Shown here: one piece after another, positions 40,839-52,653 of the stretch | Numbering within the stretch: position 1 is the stretch's first letter | How the letters are laid out: every line of letters begins with the position of its first letter | DNA from: Candidatus Sericytochromatia bacterium S15B-MN24 CBMW_12 | Lineage (GTDB): Bacteria > Cyanobacteriota > Sericytochromatia > S15B-MN24 > UBA4093 | Assembly: GCA_002083825.1 (NCBI GenBank) | Contig: DAZV01000045.1 | Coordinates: forward strand, 20,461 to 84,460 | DNA: 64,000 nt | Direction: 5' to 3' | Notes under the pieces: generated by a model | Database searches by the model: none | What the model was told of the DNA's origin: nothing | Seen by the model: only the letters and a program-made list of their open reading frames with translations | Program-made: the position numbers and the translations under genes

Positions 40839-41809
40839 CCTGGCGCATGGTCCTCGCGTTGACCATGGGCCTCGTGGCGCTCGCCTCCGCAGGAGCCGCC
40901 GCGGCGATGGCAAGCACCGTCGCCACGGCGAGCCCCAGGTCGGGAGCCATGGGAACCAGTAACGTGCTGGCGGTCTACCCGGATCGAATGGTCGTGATCG
41001 ATCCGTCGAGCCCCGATGACTGGGGCGTGATTCCGGTGCCGGGGATGGTTCATTCAGCCATCTGGCTGATGGAAAGGCACCTGCTTCTCGTCCACTTGCC
41101 CGCTCAAAGGGCCATGGCCGTGATCGACGTGCGCCCGGATTCGGTGACGCGCTACCGGGCGGTCGCCACCTACCACTCCCCGGAGTTCGCCGACGTTTCC
41201 CTGCGATTCGCGCTGTCGGGAGGGCGTGTCTACCTCGCGCGCGATCGCACGGCCGTCGTCATTTTCGACCCCGCGTCGCTGGTCGCCAAGATCGGTTTGT
41301 ACGCGGTGGATTTCCTCCCCCTCGTCTACTCCTCCGCCACCAGGGCGATACTTTCCGACCGGATCGTTTCCCTGGATGAGGGCCAACTCACCGTGGAATC
41401 GACCCGCCCCCGGGCGGGAGAGCTGGCGGCGCCACGCTTCGTGCGCTTGCCGTATCGCCCCGTCGGCATGCTCCCGCAGCGAGCGGGCGGCATGCTCTTC
41501 CTGTCCTGCCGAGCCGATGACGGCTCGGGGCGTATCCTGGTCCTCGACCCAGGCACCTTGGAGATCGTCGAGGAGGTTCCCGTTCCTCATGACATCACGT
41601 CGATGGCCTGGCTCGACGATGGGCGACTCTGCGTTCTCAGCGCGCGAGAGAGCCGATTTGCGATTCTCGAACTCGCGACTTGGACCTGGAGCCGCGTTTG
41701 GACCCCCGCCATTCCGGGGCGGCCGATCCGGCTGCTGTCGGCGGCTTCGCCTCCGCTTCCCGAGGGGGAGCGCGACGGGGTGGCCTTCGGAGAGGTATTC
41801 GAGCCATGA
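40835..41809 (+). CDS. exported beta-propeller protein
   Basis: A 324-residue protein with a signal peptide (about 1-27, ALTMGLVALASAGAAAAMA). About six blade-like repeats follow (NVLAVYPDRMVVIDPSSPDDW, RAMAVIDVRPDSVTRY, GRVYLARDRTAVVIFDPASL, GGMLFLSCRADDGSGRILVLDP, GRLCVLSARESRFAILEL). This fits a WD40/YVTN-type propeller in the periplasm or outside. Its ATG overlaps the lpxL stop (ATGA at 40835) and its stop overlaps the next gene the same way. A role in envelope assembly is suggested only by the operon. Confidence 0.6.
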   Translation: MTWRMVLALTMGLVALASAGAAAAMASTVATASPRSGAMGTSNVLAVYPDRMVVIDPSSPDDWGVIPVPGMVHSAIWLMERHLLLVHLPAQRAMAVIDVRPDSVTRYRAVATYHSPEFADVSLRFALSGGRVYLARDRTAVVIFDPASLVAKIGLYAVDFLPLVYSSATRAILSDRIVSLDEGQLTVESTRPRAGELAAPRFVRLPYRPVGMLPQRAGGMLFLSCRADDGSGRILVLDPGTLEIVEEVPVPHDITSMAWLDDGRLCVLSARESRFAILELATWTWSRVWTPAIPGRPIRLLSAASPPLPEGERDGVAFGEVFEP

Positions 41810-42990
41810 AGCGCATATTCGTGGGCTTGGCCCTCTTGGTCTCCGCTTGCGCGGCCTTCGAGGAGGGAACTCCTACGGCGCGACTGCAGGGCGAGGTGCG
41901 AGCGTGGCCGGATGGCACCCTGGTGCCCGGTGCCTTGGTTCGCGTCAAGGATCGGGAGGTCAAGACGGATGCCCGGGGGACTTACGAGATCGAGAGTCTG
42001 GGAGAGCGAGTTTCGGTCGAGGTTTCGGTCCCCCCGCCCAAGGATGGGGCGCATCCCTCAGCGGCACTCGCTCCCCGTGTGAGGGAACTGGCGCTGGTGC
42101 TGGGCGAAACGCGCCAGCTCGACCTGTGGCTGGCGCCGTCGAGCGGTTCGATCGACCCGAAGATCCTTTTTGAACGCGGAGGGGCGGTCTGGGAAGCCGA
42201 TGCCCTGGGGACCCACCAGCGGGTGCTGACGGAAGATCTACCAGGCACCCAAGTCTCCCCCTCGTGGGTCGATCTGGGACGCCAGTTCGCCTTCATTCTG
42301 CGGCAGCCGAACCGGACGCATGTCTGGATCCGCTCGACGGAGCCGACCGGTCCCCTGGAGCCGTCCTCACGGTACCTCGCTCAACTGCCCGACTCGGCCT
42401 CGGAGCTACGCTACAACGCGGCAGGCAAGCGATTCTCCTACACGGTTGCCGTGAGGAGCGCCCATCTGGGGATGGGAACGGAGATTCGAGAGCTGGATGC
42501 CTACTCGGGCGCCAAGCGGGACCTGGTGGGCGGATCGGGGATCGCGGCGAATCCGACCTTCTCGCCCGATGGCACTCAGCTCGCCTGGGCGCGCCGCCTG
42601 GCGACGGGAACGTGGCAGATCTGGGTCTCGGGGCCGCGGGGGGAGTCGGCGCGCGCCCTCCTGGCGGCGGGGAACTGCCTGGATCCGGCCTGGTCGCCGT
42701 CCGGCCGGCAGATGGCCTACGCATCCAACCTCGAGGGGGCGATGGATATCTACTTCACCAGCGTCGAACTGGTCGGATCCTCGCGGCCGGGGGGCATTCG
42801 ATTGACTCGCTCCCCGAAAGGCGGGTTCTGCCGACGCCCGGTCTGGGGCCGAGACGGGGAGATCCTCTTCGAGAGCAACTTCCATCCAACGACCGGCAAG
42901 CTCCAGCCCGCGGTGGATCTCTATGCCGTCAAGGTTTCCAACGGGCGGATCCGGCAGGTCCTGGTGGATGGCCGATCGGCGGACTGGTAG
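41806..42990 (+). CDS. TolB-like beta-propeller lipoprotein
   Basis: A 394-residue predicted lipoprotein with lipobox VSAC (about 12-15). Residues about 25-95 are a carboxypeptidase regulatory-like beta-sandwich (GEVRAWPDGTLVPGALVRVK, DARGTYEIESL). Then come PD40/TolB-type propeller repeats (NPTFSPDGTQLAWARRL, DPAWSPSGRQMAYASNLEG, RPVWGRDGEILFESNF). Such propellers usually scaffold protein contacts at the outer membrane. ATG 41806 overlaps the previous stop. Third gene of the lpxL operon. Confidence 0.7.
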   Translation: MKRIFVGLALLVSACAAFEEGTPTARLQGEVRAWPDGTLVPGALVRVKDREVKTDARGTYEIESLGERVSVEVSVPPPKDGAHPSAALAPRVRELALVLGETRQLDLWLAPSSGSIDPKILFERGGAVWEADALGTHQRVLTEDLPGTQVSPSWVDLGRQFAFILRQPNRTHVWIRSTEPTGPLEPSSRYLAQLPDSASELRYNAAGKRFSYTVAVRSAHLGMGTEIRELDAYSGAKRDLVGGSGIAANPTFSPDGTQLAWARRLATGTWQIWVSGPRGESARALLAAGNCLDPAWSPSGRQMAYASNLEGAMDIYFTSVELVGSSRPGGIRLTRSPKGGFCRRPVWGRDGEILFESNFHPTTGKLQPAVDLYAVKVSNGRIRQVLVDGRSADW

Positions 42991-43234
42991 CCGTGAGCTC
43001 GGATCCAGGCGCTCTCTGGATCCCGGCGCTTTTCCCGATCCCGATCCTTCTCCGAGGTCAGACGCGGCCGCTGTTTAAGATTCAATTAACCGAACGACAG
43101 GCTTAGGTAAAGGCCTCCCGGGCATGGGGGAGGGTGAGAGCCGGATCTGGCTTGGGTTTGGGTGGGAATCTTTAAAACATTGTAAATTTGTTGTTTAAAC
43201 GCACTTTAAACTAGCAAGGTTAAAATCGGGAGGG
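42991..43234. other. AT-rich intergenic region
   Basis: No gene is supported here. A weak GGATCCA/TGGATCC hairpin (43001-43023) follows the lipoprotein gene. From 43165 the DNA turns AT-rich, with three spaced TTTAAA cores (GTTTAAAC at about 43193 is a full palindrome). A promoter for the downstream gene pair is likely but no clear -35/-10 pair can be named. Confidence 0.4.
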
Positions 43235-43287
43235 CCGATAAGGAGCTTGTCGGGGGGTAAACCCCAACGGGTGATCGGCGGTCACCC
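43235..43287 (+). ncRNA. candidate structured 5' leader with three hairpins
   Basis: Three consecutive stems: CCGATAAG/CTTGTCGG (43235-43253, one G-U pair), GGGG-TAAA-CCCC (43254-43265) and GGGTGA/TCACCC (43269-43287). They end 36 bases before the ATG of the 141-aa gene. No known riboswitch consensus was recognised. Confidence 0.3.
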
Positions 43288-43323
43288 ACTGAAATGCAAG
43301 ATGATTAAAGGGAGACTATCCAC

Positions 43324-43749
43324 ATGAGCGGCACGATTAATCCTAACGGCGGTGGGATCGGCGATATCTTCAAGCGCGCTCTCTCCAGTGCTCGGGATGC
43401 GGTACAGCCGCCTCAGAGTGGGGTGGGGACCGAGCCTTCGGCTCGGGCGTCTGCCAAGGGAGATGTCAACCTTATCGCGAATGCTTCTAATCGTCTGATG
43501 GCCGGCGCGGGCGTCGAACCCGGCATGGATCGTCTGATGGGCGATCTCGGTGTCCAGCCTTCGAGCCGCCCCGCCGTCAAGCAGCTGAATCCGTCGGAGA
43601 TCGAAGGCCTTTGGAAGGAAGCGGGCGGCAAGCCCGAGCGGTTCGTCCTCTTGGTCGCCGAGCGTTCGGGCGCCGCCCTGAGCACCGCCCAGAAGGTCGA
43701 GCTCGCAAGCCTCGCCAACGCCGTCACCGAGATGCGTCAGGGAGCCTAG
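43324..43749 (+). CDS. 141-aa protein of unknown function
   Basis: A 141-residue signal-less protein. Residues 1-50 are Gly/Ser/Pro-rich and probably disordered (includes IGDIFKRALSSARDAV). The C-terminal half is helical (QLNPSEIEGLWKEAGGKPER, SGAALSTAQKVELASLANAV). No family is recognised. The ATG follows gggaga. It stands before the 93-aa gene with only six bases between them, so the pair is an operon. Composition resembles the small signal-less proteins of the 18-27 kb region. Confidence 0.5.
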   Translation: MSGTINPNGGGIGDIFKRALSSARDAVQPPQSGVGTEPSARASAKGDVNLIANASNRLMAGAGVEPGMDRLMGDLGVQPSSRPAVKQLNPSEIEGLWKEAGGKPERFVLLVAERSGAALSTAQKVELASLANAVTEMRQGA

Positions 43750-43755
43750 TCGCTC

Positions 43756-44037
43756 ATGTCGGTCAACGGAGTCTCTAACTCGGTTCCCGATCCGGCGGAT
43801 CAGCGGTTGTTCCAGGAGATCAACCGCCGCGATCCCCGCTTCGCCGGATCCGGTGCGGGCGGCGCGGGTCAAAGCGCCGATACCCCCGAGACCCCGTTGA
43901 CCCCCGCAGCGCCTCCCGCGCCACTGGGTTCCGATCGTCTGCGCTTCAAGGGTGAACCCCCGACAAATCCCTTTGAGGTCCTTCTGCGCAACCGCCGGCG
44001 CAAGAAGAAGCAGGATGGAGATCCCACGACGCTCTGA
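43756..44037 (+). CDS. 93-aa protein of unknown function
   Basis: A 93-residue protein: a short helical part (ADQRLFQEINRRDPRFAG), a Gly/Ala/Pro-rich middle, and a strongly basic end (LLRNRRRKKKQDGD). Probably disordered; no signal peptide or family. It is co-transcribed with the 141-aa gene and followed by a perfect hairpin terminator. Confidence 0.45.
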   Translation: MSVNGVSNSVPDPADQRLFQEINRRDPRFAGSGAGGAGQSADTPETPLTPAAPPAPLGSDRLRFKGEPPTNPFEVLLRNRRRKKKQDGDPTTL

Positions 44038-44043
44038 ATCCAC

Positions 44044-44073
44044 CAAGGAGGCCCCGCATGCGCGGGGCCTCCT
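44044..44073 (+). terminator. terminator after the 141/93-aa pair
   Basis: Perfect 14-base arms (CAAGGAGGCCCCGC) around AT, seven bases after the stop. It can also end transcription of the convergent 58-aa gene. Confidence 0.75.
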
Positions 44074-44116
44074 TGACGATCTGAAGCTCGACGCGGCGGG
44101 CCGCCGAAGATTCGGC

Positions 44117-44293
44117 CTAGAGTCGGACGCGGATGTCGTTGATGGCCGAGACCAGACGGTCGAAGCCTTCCTCGATGCGATTGCCCGGCGAAAGAAGCCC
44201 GCACTGGCTGTCGTCGGCTTTGTAGAGCGCGCATTGATCCTGGATGCACTCGGCTTTTTGGTTCGCGTAGCTAATGAGCGGACACATCGCCAT
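44117..44293 (-). CDS. 58-aa four-cysteine protein
   Basis: A 58-residue protein with Cys4, Cys16, Cys21 and Cys31 in the pattern C-P-x10-C-x4-C-A-x8-C-G (MAMCPLISYANQKAECIQ, QCALYKADDSQCGL), followed by a helix (EEGFDRLVSAINDIRVRL). Four closely spaced cysteines in a tiny cytosolic protein suggest a zinc or Fe-S site. An aggaga ribosome site lies ten bases upstream of the ATG. The gene is below usual length cut-offs but is supported by the ribosome site, composition and a matching intergenic position. It is divergent from the propeller/MshEN gene. Function unknown. Confidence 0.6.
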   Translation of the reverse strand: MAMCPLISYANQKAECIQDQCALYKADDSQCGLLSPGNRIEEGFDRLVSAINDIRVRL

Positions 44294-44321
44294 TTGCAGG
44301 TCTCCTGTCCTTTGTTAGAAT
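44293..44321 (+). promoter_or_regulatory. promoter of the propeller/MshEN gene
   Basis: TTTGCA (44293-44298), 17 bases, TAGAAT (44316-44321). The TAGAAT form is also used before lpxL. The leader is about 87 bases. Confidence 0.4.
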
Positions 44322-44414
44322 GGTGACGGAAAAGAGCTGATGACCCTGATTTCGCCAGGATAGCGGAAATCTCGCTTGACGGTCAACCCCGCCCTTCCGG
44401 AAAGAGCCCCTCCC

Positions 44415-47400
44415 ATGCCCGACCCTGATAACGAGTCCTTCAATGAAGAGCTCCTGACCGAGCTCCTGGTTGGGGCCGGCCGGCTGACCCGCGAGCAGAT
44501 CCAGCAGGCTCGCGCCCGCATCCAGTCCGACGCCGATGCCGGCGGCCTTCCCGCCCGGCTGGCCTTCGCCGCCGATCCCCTCGCGACCGGTCTGGTCGGG
44601 CTCGAGCCCTTCAGCGGAAGCCTCGAGAATCGCGTCGCCCTCGCCGAGGGCGGCCCCCCCGCCGATTTCAGTCTCTGGCCCCTCTGGAGTTCGGGGAACA
44701 TCCTCATTCTCGATCCGCTCAAGCCCGGCTTGCTAGGAGCGGTCGCCGTCAATCCCGACCTGTCGGTGGGCCTCATTCCCACCTCGCGCGGAAGCTTCCT
44801 CTATACGGGCGAGCCGCCGAGCCGCGAGACGAGCCCCCGCCTGCTGCAGCTCGCCTCGGCGCGGATGGCGCCCACGGCCGCCAGGAGCCAGCCGCTCGAC
44901 ATGCTCGCCTCGCCGGGCGGAGAGTTCGTCCTGGTCTCCAACCGGGGCGCGGGCACCGTTCATGTGGTCGTGGTCAACACGGGCCAGCAGGCGGGGGCGA
45001 TCGCCCTGCGCGCTGCCGGTAGCCCCCGCGCCATCGGCATGGCCATGGCCCCCCGCACCGCCTACCTGACCGATGGCCTCACCTCCCGGCTCACCGTCCT
45101 CGACGTCGTCGGCCTCAAGGTCCGCCATCAGCCCTTCCCCACCGGCCCCCTCGGCGCGATCGCCGTCACCCCCGACGGCAGCCACCTGCTCATCGTCTTC
45201 TACAAGGCCAACGACGAACTCGGTCTGCTCACCGTCTCGACCGCCGACCTGCGCGTCCGCCACCTCATGAACCTGCCGAGCAAGCGACTCCCCCAGGCAC
45301 CCCTCGAGCAGATCGCCATCACTCCCGACGGCCAACTCGCCTACCTGCTCACCGCCCGCGCCGCGGGAGACCCCACCCTTCTCGTCGTGGATCTCGGCAA
45401 ACGCCTGGTCGCTTCGGAAATCCCCCTCCCCGCCCTGCCGTTGGGCTTGGCCTTTCCCCCGCCCGCGGAATGGTTGCCCCCGCGCCCCGACCTCGAAACC
45501 ATGCTCATCCGCATGGGCCTGATAGCTCCCGGAGAGGTGAAGCGCCTCATGGACACCGAGGAGGTCACGGGCACCCTCATGGATCCCGCGATCGATCCGA
45601 CCATCTTGGCCCAGCTTCCCGAGCGATTGATCCGGACCATGGGCATGGTGCCGCTTCATCGGGACGGCCAGCACCTCAACATCGCGATGGTCAATCCCCG
45701 TGACGCCGCTTGCCAGCAAATCGCCCAGCAACTGGCCGGCGGGCTCGATACCCGCTTCATTCCCATCACCACCGAGGAACTGGAACGCTTCTTGGAGGAG
45801 CGCTATCCGGTCCTGATGGAGTCCTACCAGACGATGCGGAACCTGACCCCGGTGACCCGGGGCCCCGGAGCCGCCGCCTCGGCCACCCCCGCCACGGGGG
45901 GGCCGGCTCCGGGCGGCCCACCGATGCCGAAGCCTGCTCCGCCGCCGGCACCCGGCCCGAGCCCTCGCGGATCGACTCCCGGTCCTGTACCGGCGCCCCC
46001 CCCGCCTCCGCCGGGAGGCCCGGCCCCGGGAGGGCCCACGCCCGGCTCTCGTCCCAGTGGGACGACGGCTCCGCTTCCTCGTGCGGCGGGTGATCCCGCA
46101 CCCCGTCCGGCTGCGCCCGAACCCGCGCCGATGAGTCCCCCGGTGGGACCTCGGCTGGTCCGAGAGCTTCCGCATGCCGTCGATGCCGGCGTTCGGGGCG
46201 GCAAGGTGCTCCTGCCCGAAAACCTCAAGCGCCAGCTCACCGAGATTTCCAGGGACCGGGATGCCAGTATCTTCAAGGGAGTCAACGCGGGGGGCGCGAC
46301 TTATCTGCCCAATGGTCGGATTCTCGCCACGGATGTGGGCGCCGGCAAGGTGATGGAGATCGATCCGGTCACGCAGAAGGTCACGTGGAGCTTCGGGGGG
46401 GATCCGGCCGATCGCGCCAAGTTCCTCCGGGCTCCCCGCTGGGCCAGCCGTCTCTCCGACGGCAACACCCTGATCGCCGATACGGGGAACCACCGCATCC
46501 TCGAAATCACGCCCGAGGGCGAGGTCGTCTGGCAGTACGGCGAACCCGGCCGTGCCGGCTGCGCCGGTCAGGGCCTCTTCAAGCCGAGCGCGGCCATTCG
46601 TTCGGCGAGCGGCAACACGCTCATCACCGACTCCGGAAACCATCGTCTCGTGGAAATTTCCCCCGAGGGGAAAGTCGTCTGGCAGTATGGAAACGCGGCC
46701 AACCGTCTCGGGGGCGGTGCGGGATCCGGCGTCGGCCAGCTCGTCGAGCCGAGCTACGCCTACCGCCTTCCGGATGGACGGGTACTCGTCGCCGATACCG
46801 GAAACCAGCGGGTGCTCGAACTCGACGACATGAAGCAGATCGTCTGGCATTACCGGCCGGGGGGCGTGAAGGGGGGCCAGGGAGTCAAGGATCCCATGGC
46901 CGCTTTCCGGGCGGATACCGGCACCGTGATTCTCGGTCGCTACGGGGTGGTGGAGGTCGATTCCGAGCTGAAGGTGATCTGGGAGCACCACTTGGCGGGT
47001 CCCGGCACGGCTCCGCTGCCTGTTTCGGCGCCGGCCACCCGGGAGCTTGCCGTCCGGATTCCCGAAGCCGCCGGCGCCGGCGGCGTGCGTGCGAGCGAGC
47101 CCGAGCCCGTCGCGCGTCGGGGTCAGGATTTGCCGGTCAGTTTCCCCGATTCCTTCTTGATCTGCGATCGCAACGGCGGGCGCGTCATCGAAATCGACCG
47201 CAAGATGCAGCAGCTCTGGCAGTTCACGGGCATGGTGAGCGGTGACAAACAGCGGATCTCGGCTCCCCATACCGCCGAGCGCCTTCCCAACGGCAACACC
47301 CTCATCGCGGATACCGGGAACCACCGGGTGATCGAGGTCCGGGACCAGGGCATCGTCTGGCAATTCGGCAAGCGTGGCGCGGCTTCGGGGGATGCCAAGC

Positions 47401-47959
47401 ACCTGAATCAGCCGCGCAGTGCGGAACGGACGCCCCAGCAGACGGTCGTGATCGCGGACTTCGGGAATGGCCGGGTCCTGGAGGTTTCCAATACCCAGGA
47501 CGTCGTGGCATGCCTCAACGGGTTCAAGGGGCCCGCCTACGCCGCGAAGTTGCCGACCGGCAGCTTCCTGGTGGTCGACTGGGGAGCGCATCAGCTGGTG
47601 GAGTGCGATGAGCACGGCAAGGTGCTCTGGAGCTACGGGCAAGCCGGCTTTCCCGGGAAGGGGGAGAATCAGCTCTTCCACCCCGAGTTCGCCTGGCGGC
47701 TAGCGAGTGGAAACACGCTGATCGTGGATACCCAGAACCATCGCGTGATCGAGGTCGATCCCGATCGCCAGCGCGTCTGGCAGTACGGGGGGGATCCCAT
47801 GTACCTGGGTCGCAAGGGCCGTTTCGGGATGCAGTTCAATACTCCCGTGGCAGCCTGGCGCCTGAACAGCGGCAACACCATGGTCTTTCATGCCGGCAAC
47901 AATCACATGCTCGAGATCGATCCCGAGCTGAACATCGTCTGGCACTTCACGCTACCGAG

Positions 47960-47963
<4 letters not shown>
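44415..47963 (+). CDS. beta-propeller / MshEN / beta-propeller fusion, 1,182 residues
   Basis: A signal-less 1,182-residue protein. The order is: a short MshEN-like half repeat (ELLVGAGRLTREQIQQA, about 10-30); a YVTN-type propeller (about 60-350); a full MshEN domain (about 360-475: LIRMGLIAPGEVKRLMD, ERLIRTMGMVPLHRDGQHLN, IAMVNPRDAA); a Pro/Gly linker (about 490-590); and an NHL-like propeller of about ten blades (LADTGNHRILEI type: TLIADTGNHR, VVWQYG). MshEN domains in GspE-type ATPases can bind c-di-GMP, but no ATPase domain is here. The ATG at 44415 follows ggaaagag. Its stop overlaps the convergent clpE stop. It may be a signalling scaffold or an exported protein. Confidence 0.7.
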
Positions 47964-50623
<2,660 letters not shown>

Positions 50624-50783
50624 GATCCCCTCCGTCTCGTTGAGCCGATCCGCTGCTGCGGGGTGCTTTTCAGGTGCTTTTCATTGGCTTCAGCCCCGCT
50701 CCGTTCAGCCCACAGTTTAAGCCTCGCAGGCCCAGAACAAAAGCAGGATGCAACGGTTCGGGCGTGTCCCCGGGAGTTCGGTG

Positions 50784-51695
50784 TCAGCGCTTGATGAGCT
50801 GTTCGTAGATCTGCAAGGCGGCAGGGCCGAGGATGATGATGAACAAGGTGGGGAAGATGAAGAGGACCAGCGGAAACAGCATCTTGACCGGAACCTTCAT
50901 CGCGGCTTCTTGGGCCCGCTGCTTGCGGCGGGCCCGGAGATTTTGGCCTTGCGCTCGCAGGACGTTCCCCACCCCGATGCCGAACTGGTCGGCCTGCAAA
51001 AGGGCGGCGACGAGTCCTTTGAGATCGTCCACCCCGCAGCGTAGCCCCAAGTCTGCGAGGGCGTCCTGCCGGGATTGGCCGAGCCGGAGATCCGTGAGGT
51101 AGATCCCCAGCTCTTCCCGGAGCTCCGGATCCGATTTTCCCGGGCGAGCGACGATCCGCTGCACCGCGGCGTCGAAGCTCAAGCCGGCCTCGGTGCCCGC
51201 GATGATCAGGTCCAGGACATCCGGCAAGGCCTTGATGATGGCCTCCTTTCGCTTGGATATCTTGGATTCCAGCCATTTGTCGGGTCCCCAGAGCCCCAGG
51301 GCCATCATCGTTCCACCGATGAACAAGCCGGCCCGGGGATTGCCCGAAGCCAGGCCACATGCGAGGAGGGCACCGCTCGTCAGCCCGAATCCTTTGACGG
51401 CGAGCATGGTTTTCAAGGTTCCCTGGGTCCGGAGCCCCGCCTGACGAAGCTTCAGCAAGGCTTTTTGCCGCTGTCGCTCCGGGGTGAGGCGGGATCCCGC
51501 CGCCGCGAGAAAGGTCATCACCGAAGGGAGCGCCCTTTCGCCGAAGGATCGCTGAAGCGAGGCTTCGCGGGTCTCGACTCCCAGCGGGCTCGAAAGCGCC
51601 CGGATTCGAGCATGAACCGTCCGTTTTTTCGGCAGGAGGCCCATGATCGCCATGGCCGCCGCGGTGACGATCACAAAGAGCAGCACTCCGGTCAT
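50784..51695 (-). CDS. tadC: Tad pilus inner-membrane protein TadC
   Basis: A 303-residue T2SSF-type membrane protein. An N-terminal helix (VLLFVIVTAAAMAIMGLL), a central hydrophobic pair (about 100-140), the GspF-like cytoplasmic part (LPDVLDLIIAGTEAGLSFDAA, LRLGQSRQDALADL) and a C-terminal helix pair (MLFPLVLFIFPTLFIIILGP) match TadC. With TadB it forms the platform on which TadA drives Flp pilus assembly. It is the last gene of the pilus operon, 28 bases after tadB. Confidence 0.9.
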   Translation of the reverse strand: MTGVLLFVIVTAAAMAIMGLLPKKRTVHARIRALSSPLGVETREASLQRSFGERALPSVMTFLAAAGSRLTPERQRQKALLKLRQAGLRTQGTLKTMLAVKGFGLTSGALLACGLASGNPRAGLFIGGTMMALGLWGPDKWLESKISKRKEAIIKALPDVLDLIIAGTEAGLSFDAAVQRIVARPGKSDPELREELGIYLTDLRLGQSRQDALADLGLRCGVDDLKGLVAALLQADQFGIGVGNVLRAQGQNLRARRKQRAQEAAMKVPVKMLFPLVLFIFPTLFIIILGPAALQIYEQLIKR

Positions 51696-51723
51696 AGCCC
51701 CCCCTTTCAGCTGACGAGACAGC

Positions 51724-52653
51724 CTAGTAGCGGACCTGCACGATCGCCCGGATCGACAGGGCTCCCATGACTTGCATCAACGCGGCCACCGCCAGCAGCA
51801 ACTGGCCGCGCGGGTCGCTGAAGAGGATGCCGATGTAGGCCGGATTGATCACGAAGAAGACGCCGCCGAGCGCCATCGGCATGCCGCCCATGATCCACCC
51901 CGAGAGCCGACCTTCCGCCGTCAAGGTCTGGATTTCCCCCAGGAGCTGGATGCGGTTCCGGAGGGCGTCGAGGATGTTGCCTAGAATCTCCGTGAGGTTG
52001 CCTCCGCACTCGCGCTGGATCAGGACGGCCGAGACCATCAGTTCCATGTCCAGCGACCCCACGCGCGCTTGCAGGTTGGCGAGAGCCGTCTCGACCGGCA
52101 CTCCCCAGTCGATCTCCCGAACGGTGGTGTTGAACTCGCCGGCGATCGGATCGGGAAGCTGGCGTGCGATGAGTTGCATGGTTTGCAGAAAGCTGTTTCC
52201 CGCGCGCAGCGAGCCGATGATGAGCATGATGGCGTCGGGAAGCTGCTCGCTGAGGGCCTTGTTGTGGCGCTTGCACTTCTCGTGCAGCCACAGGGTTGGC
52301 AGGGCGCCGCCCAGAGCCGCCAGGGCCAGGGAGAGGGCGGGGGCGCGGAGGGCGATCCCGCCGAGAAAGCCGCACGTCAGGGCGATGAGTCCACTGGCCA
52401 GCAGGAACTCGCTTGGTGTCCATGCCAGCCCAACCCGAGCGAGCCGCCGATCGATCCGGCGGGTGAGCGTGAGCTTTCGCAGCAGCGGATCGAGCCGACA
52501 TGCGATCCGGTGCAGGGGATGGCTCGCTTTTTCTCGGGTCGGCGCTTGGAGCTGCCTCACCCGCGCGGCCACCGGCGCCAGCGAGGGGACAAGTTCGCTG
52601 GCCCCCATGACCGCCAGCATGATCCCGCCCGCCAGCAGGAGGAATTCCATCAT
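51724..52653 (-). CDS. tadB: Tad pilus inner-membrane protein TadB
   Basis: A 309-residue T2SSF-family protein: N-terminal helix ([18 protein letters not shown]), a hydrophobic pair at about 80-120, the signature QLPDAIMLIIGSLRAGNSFLQ, a cytoplasmic segment with GGNLTEILGN, and a C-terminal helix pair (GWIMGGMPMALGGVFFVI and ILFSDPRGQLLLAVAALM). The start ATG overlaps the tadA stop (ATGA); aaggag lies eight bases upstream. Partner of TadC. Confidence 0.9.
   Translation of the reverse strand: MMEFLLLAGGIMLAVMGASELVPSLAPVAARVRQLQAPTREKASHPLHRIACRLDPLLRKLTLTRRIDRRLARVGLAWTPSEFLLASGLIALTCGFLGGIALRAPALSLALAALGGALPTLWLHEKCKRHNKALSEQLPDAIMLIIGSLRAGNSFLQTMQLIARQLPDPIAGEFNTTVREIDWGVPVETALANLQARVGSLDMELMVSAVLIQRECGGNLTEILGNILDALRNRIQLLGEIQTLTAEGRLSGWIMGGMPMALGGVFFVINPAYIGILFSDPRGQLLLAVAALMQVMGALSIRAIVQVRY

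Noticed and set aside
44733..47681. A 982-codon open frame antisense to the propeller fusion
   Set aside because: Composition and lack of motifs mark it as a shadow of the propeller gene, whose repeats are clear on the other strand.
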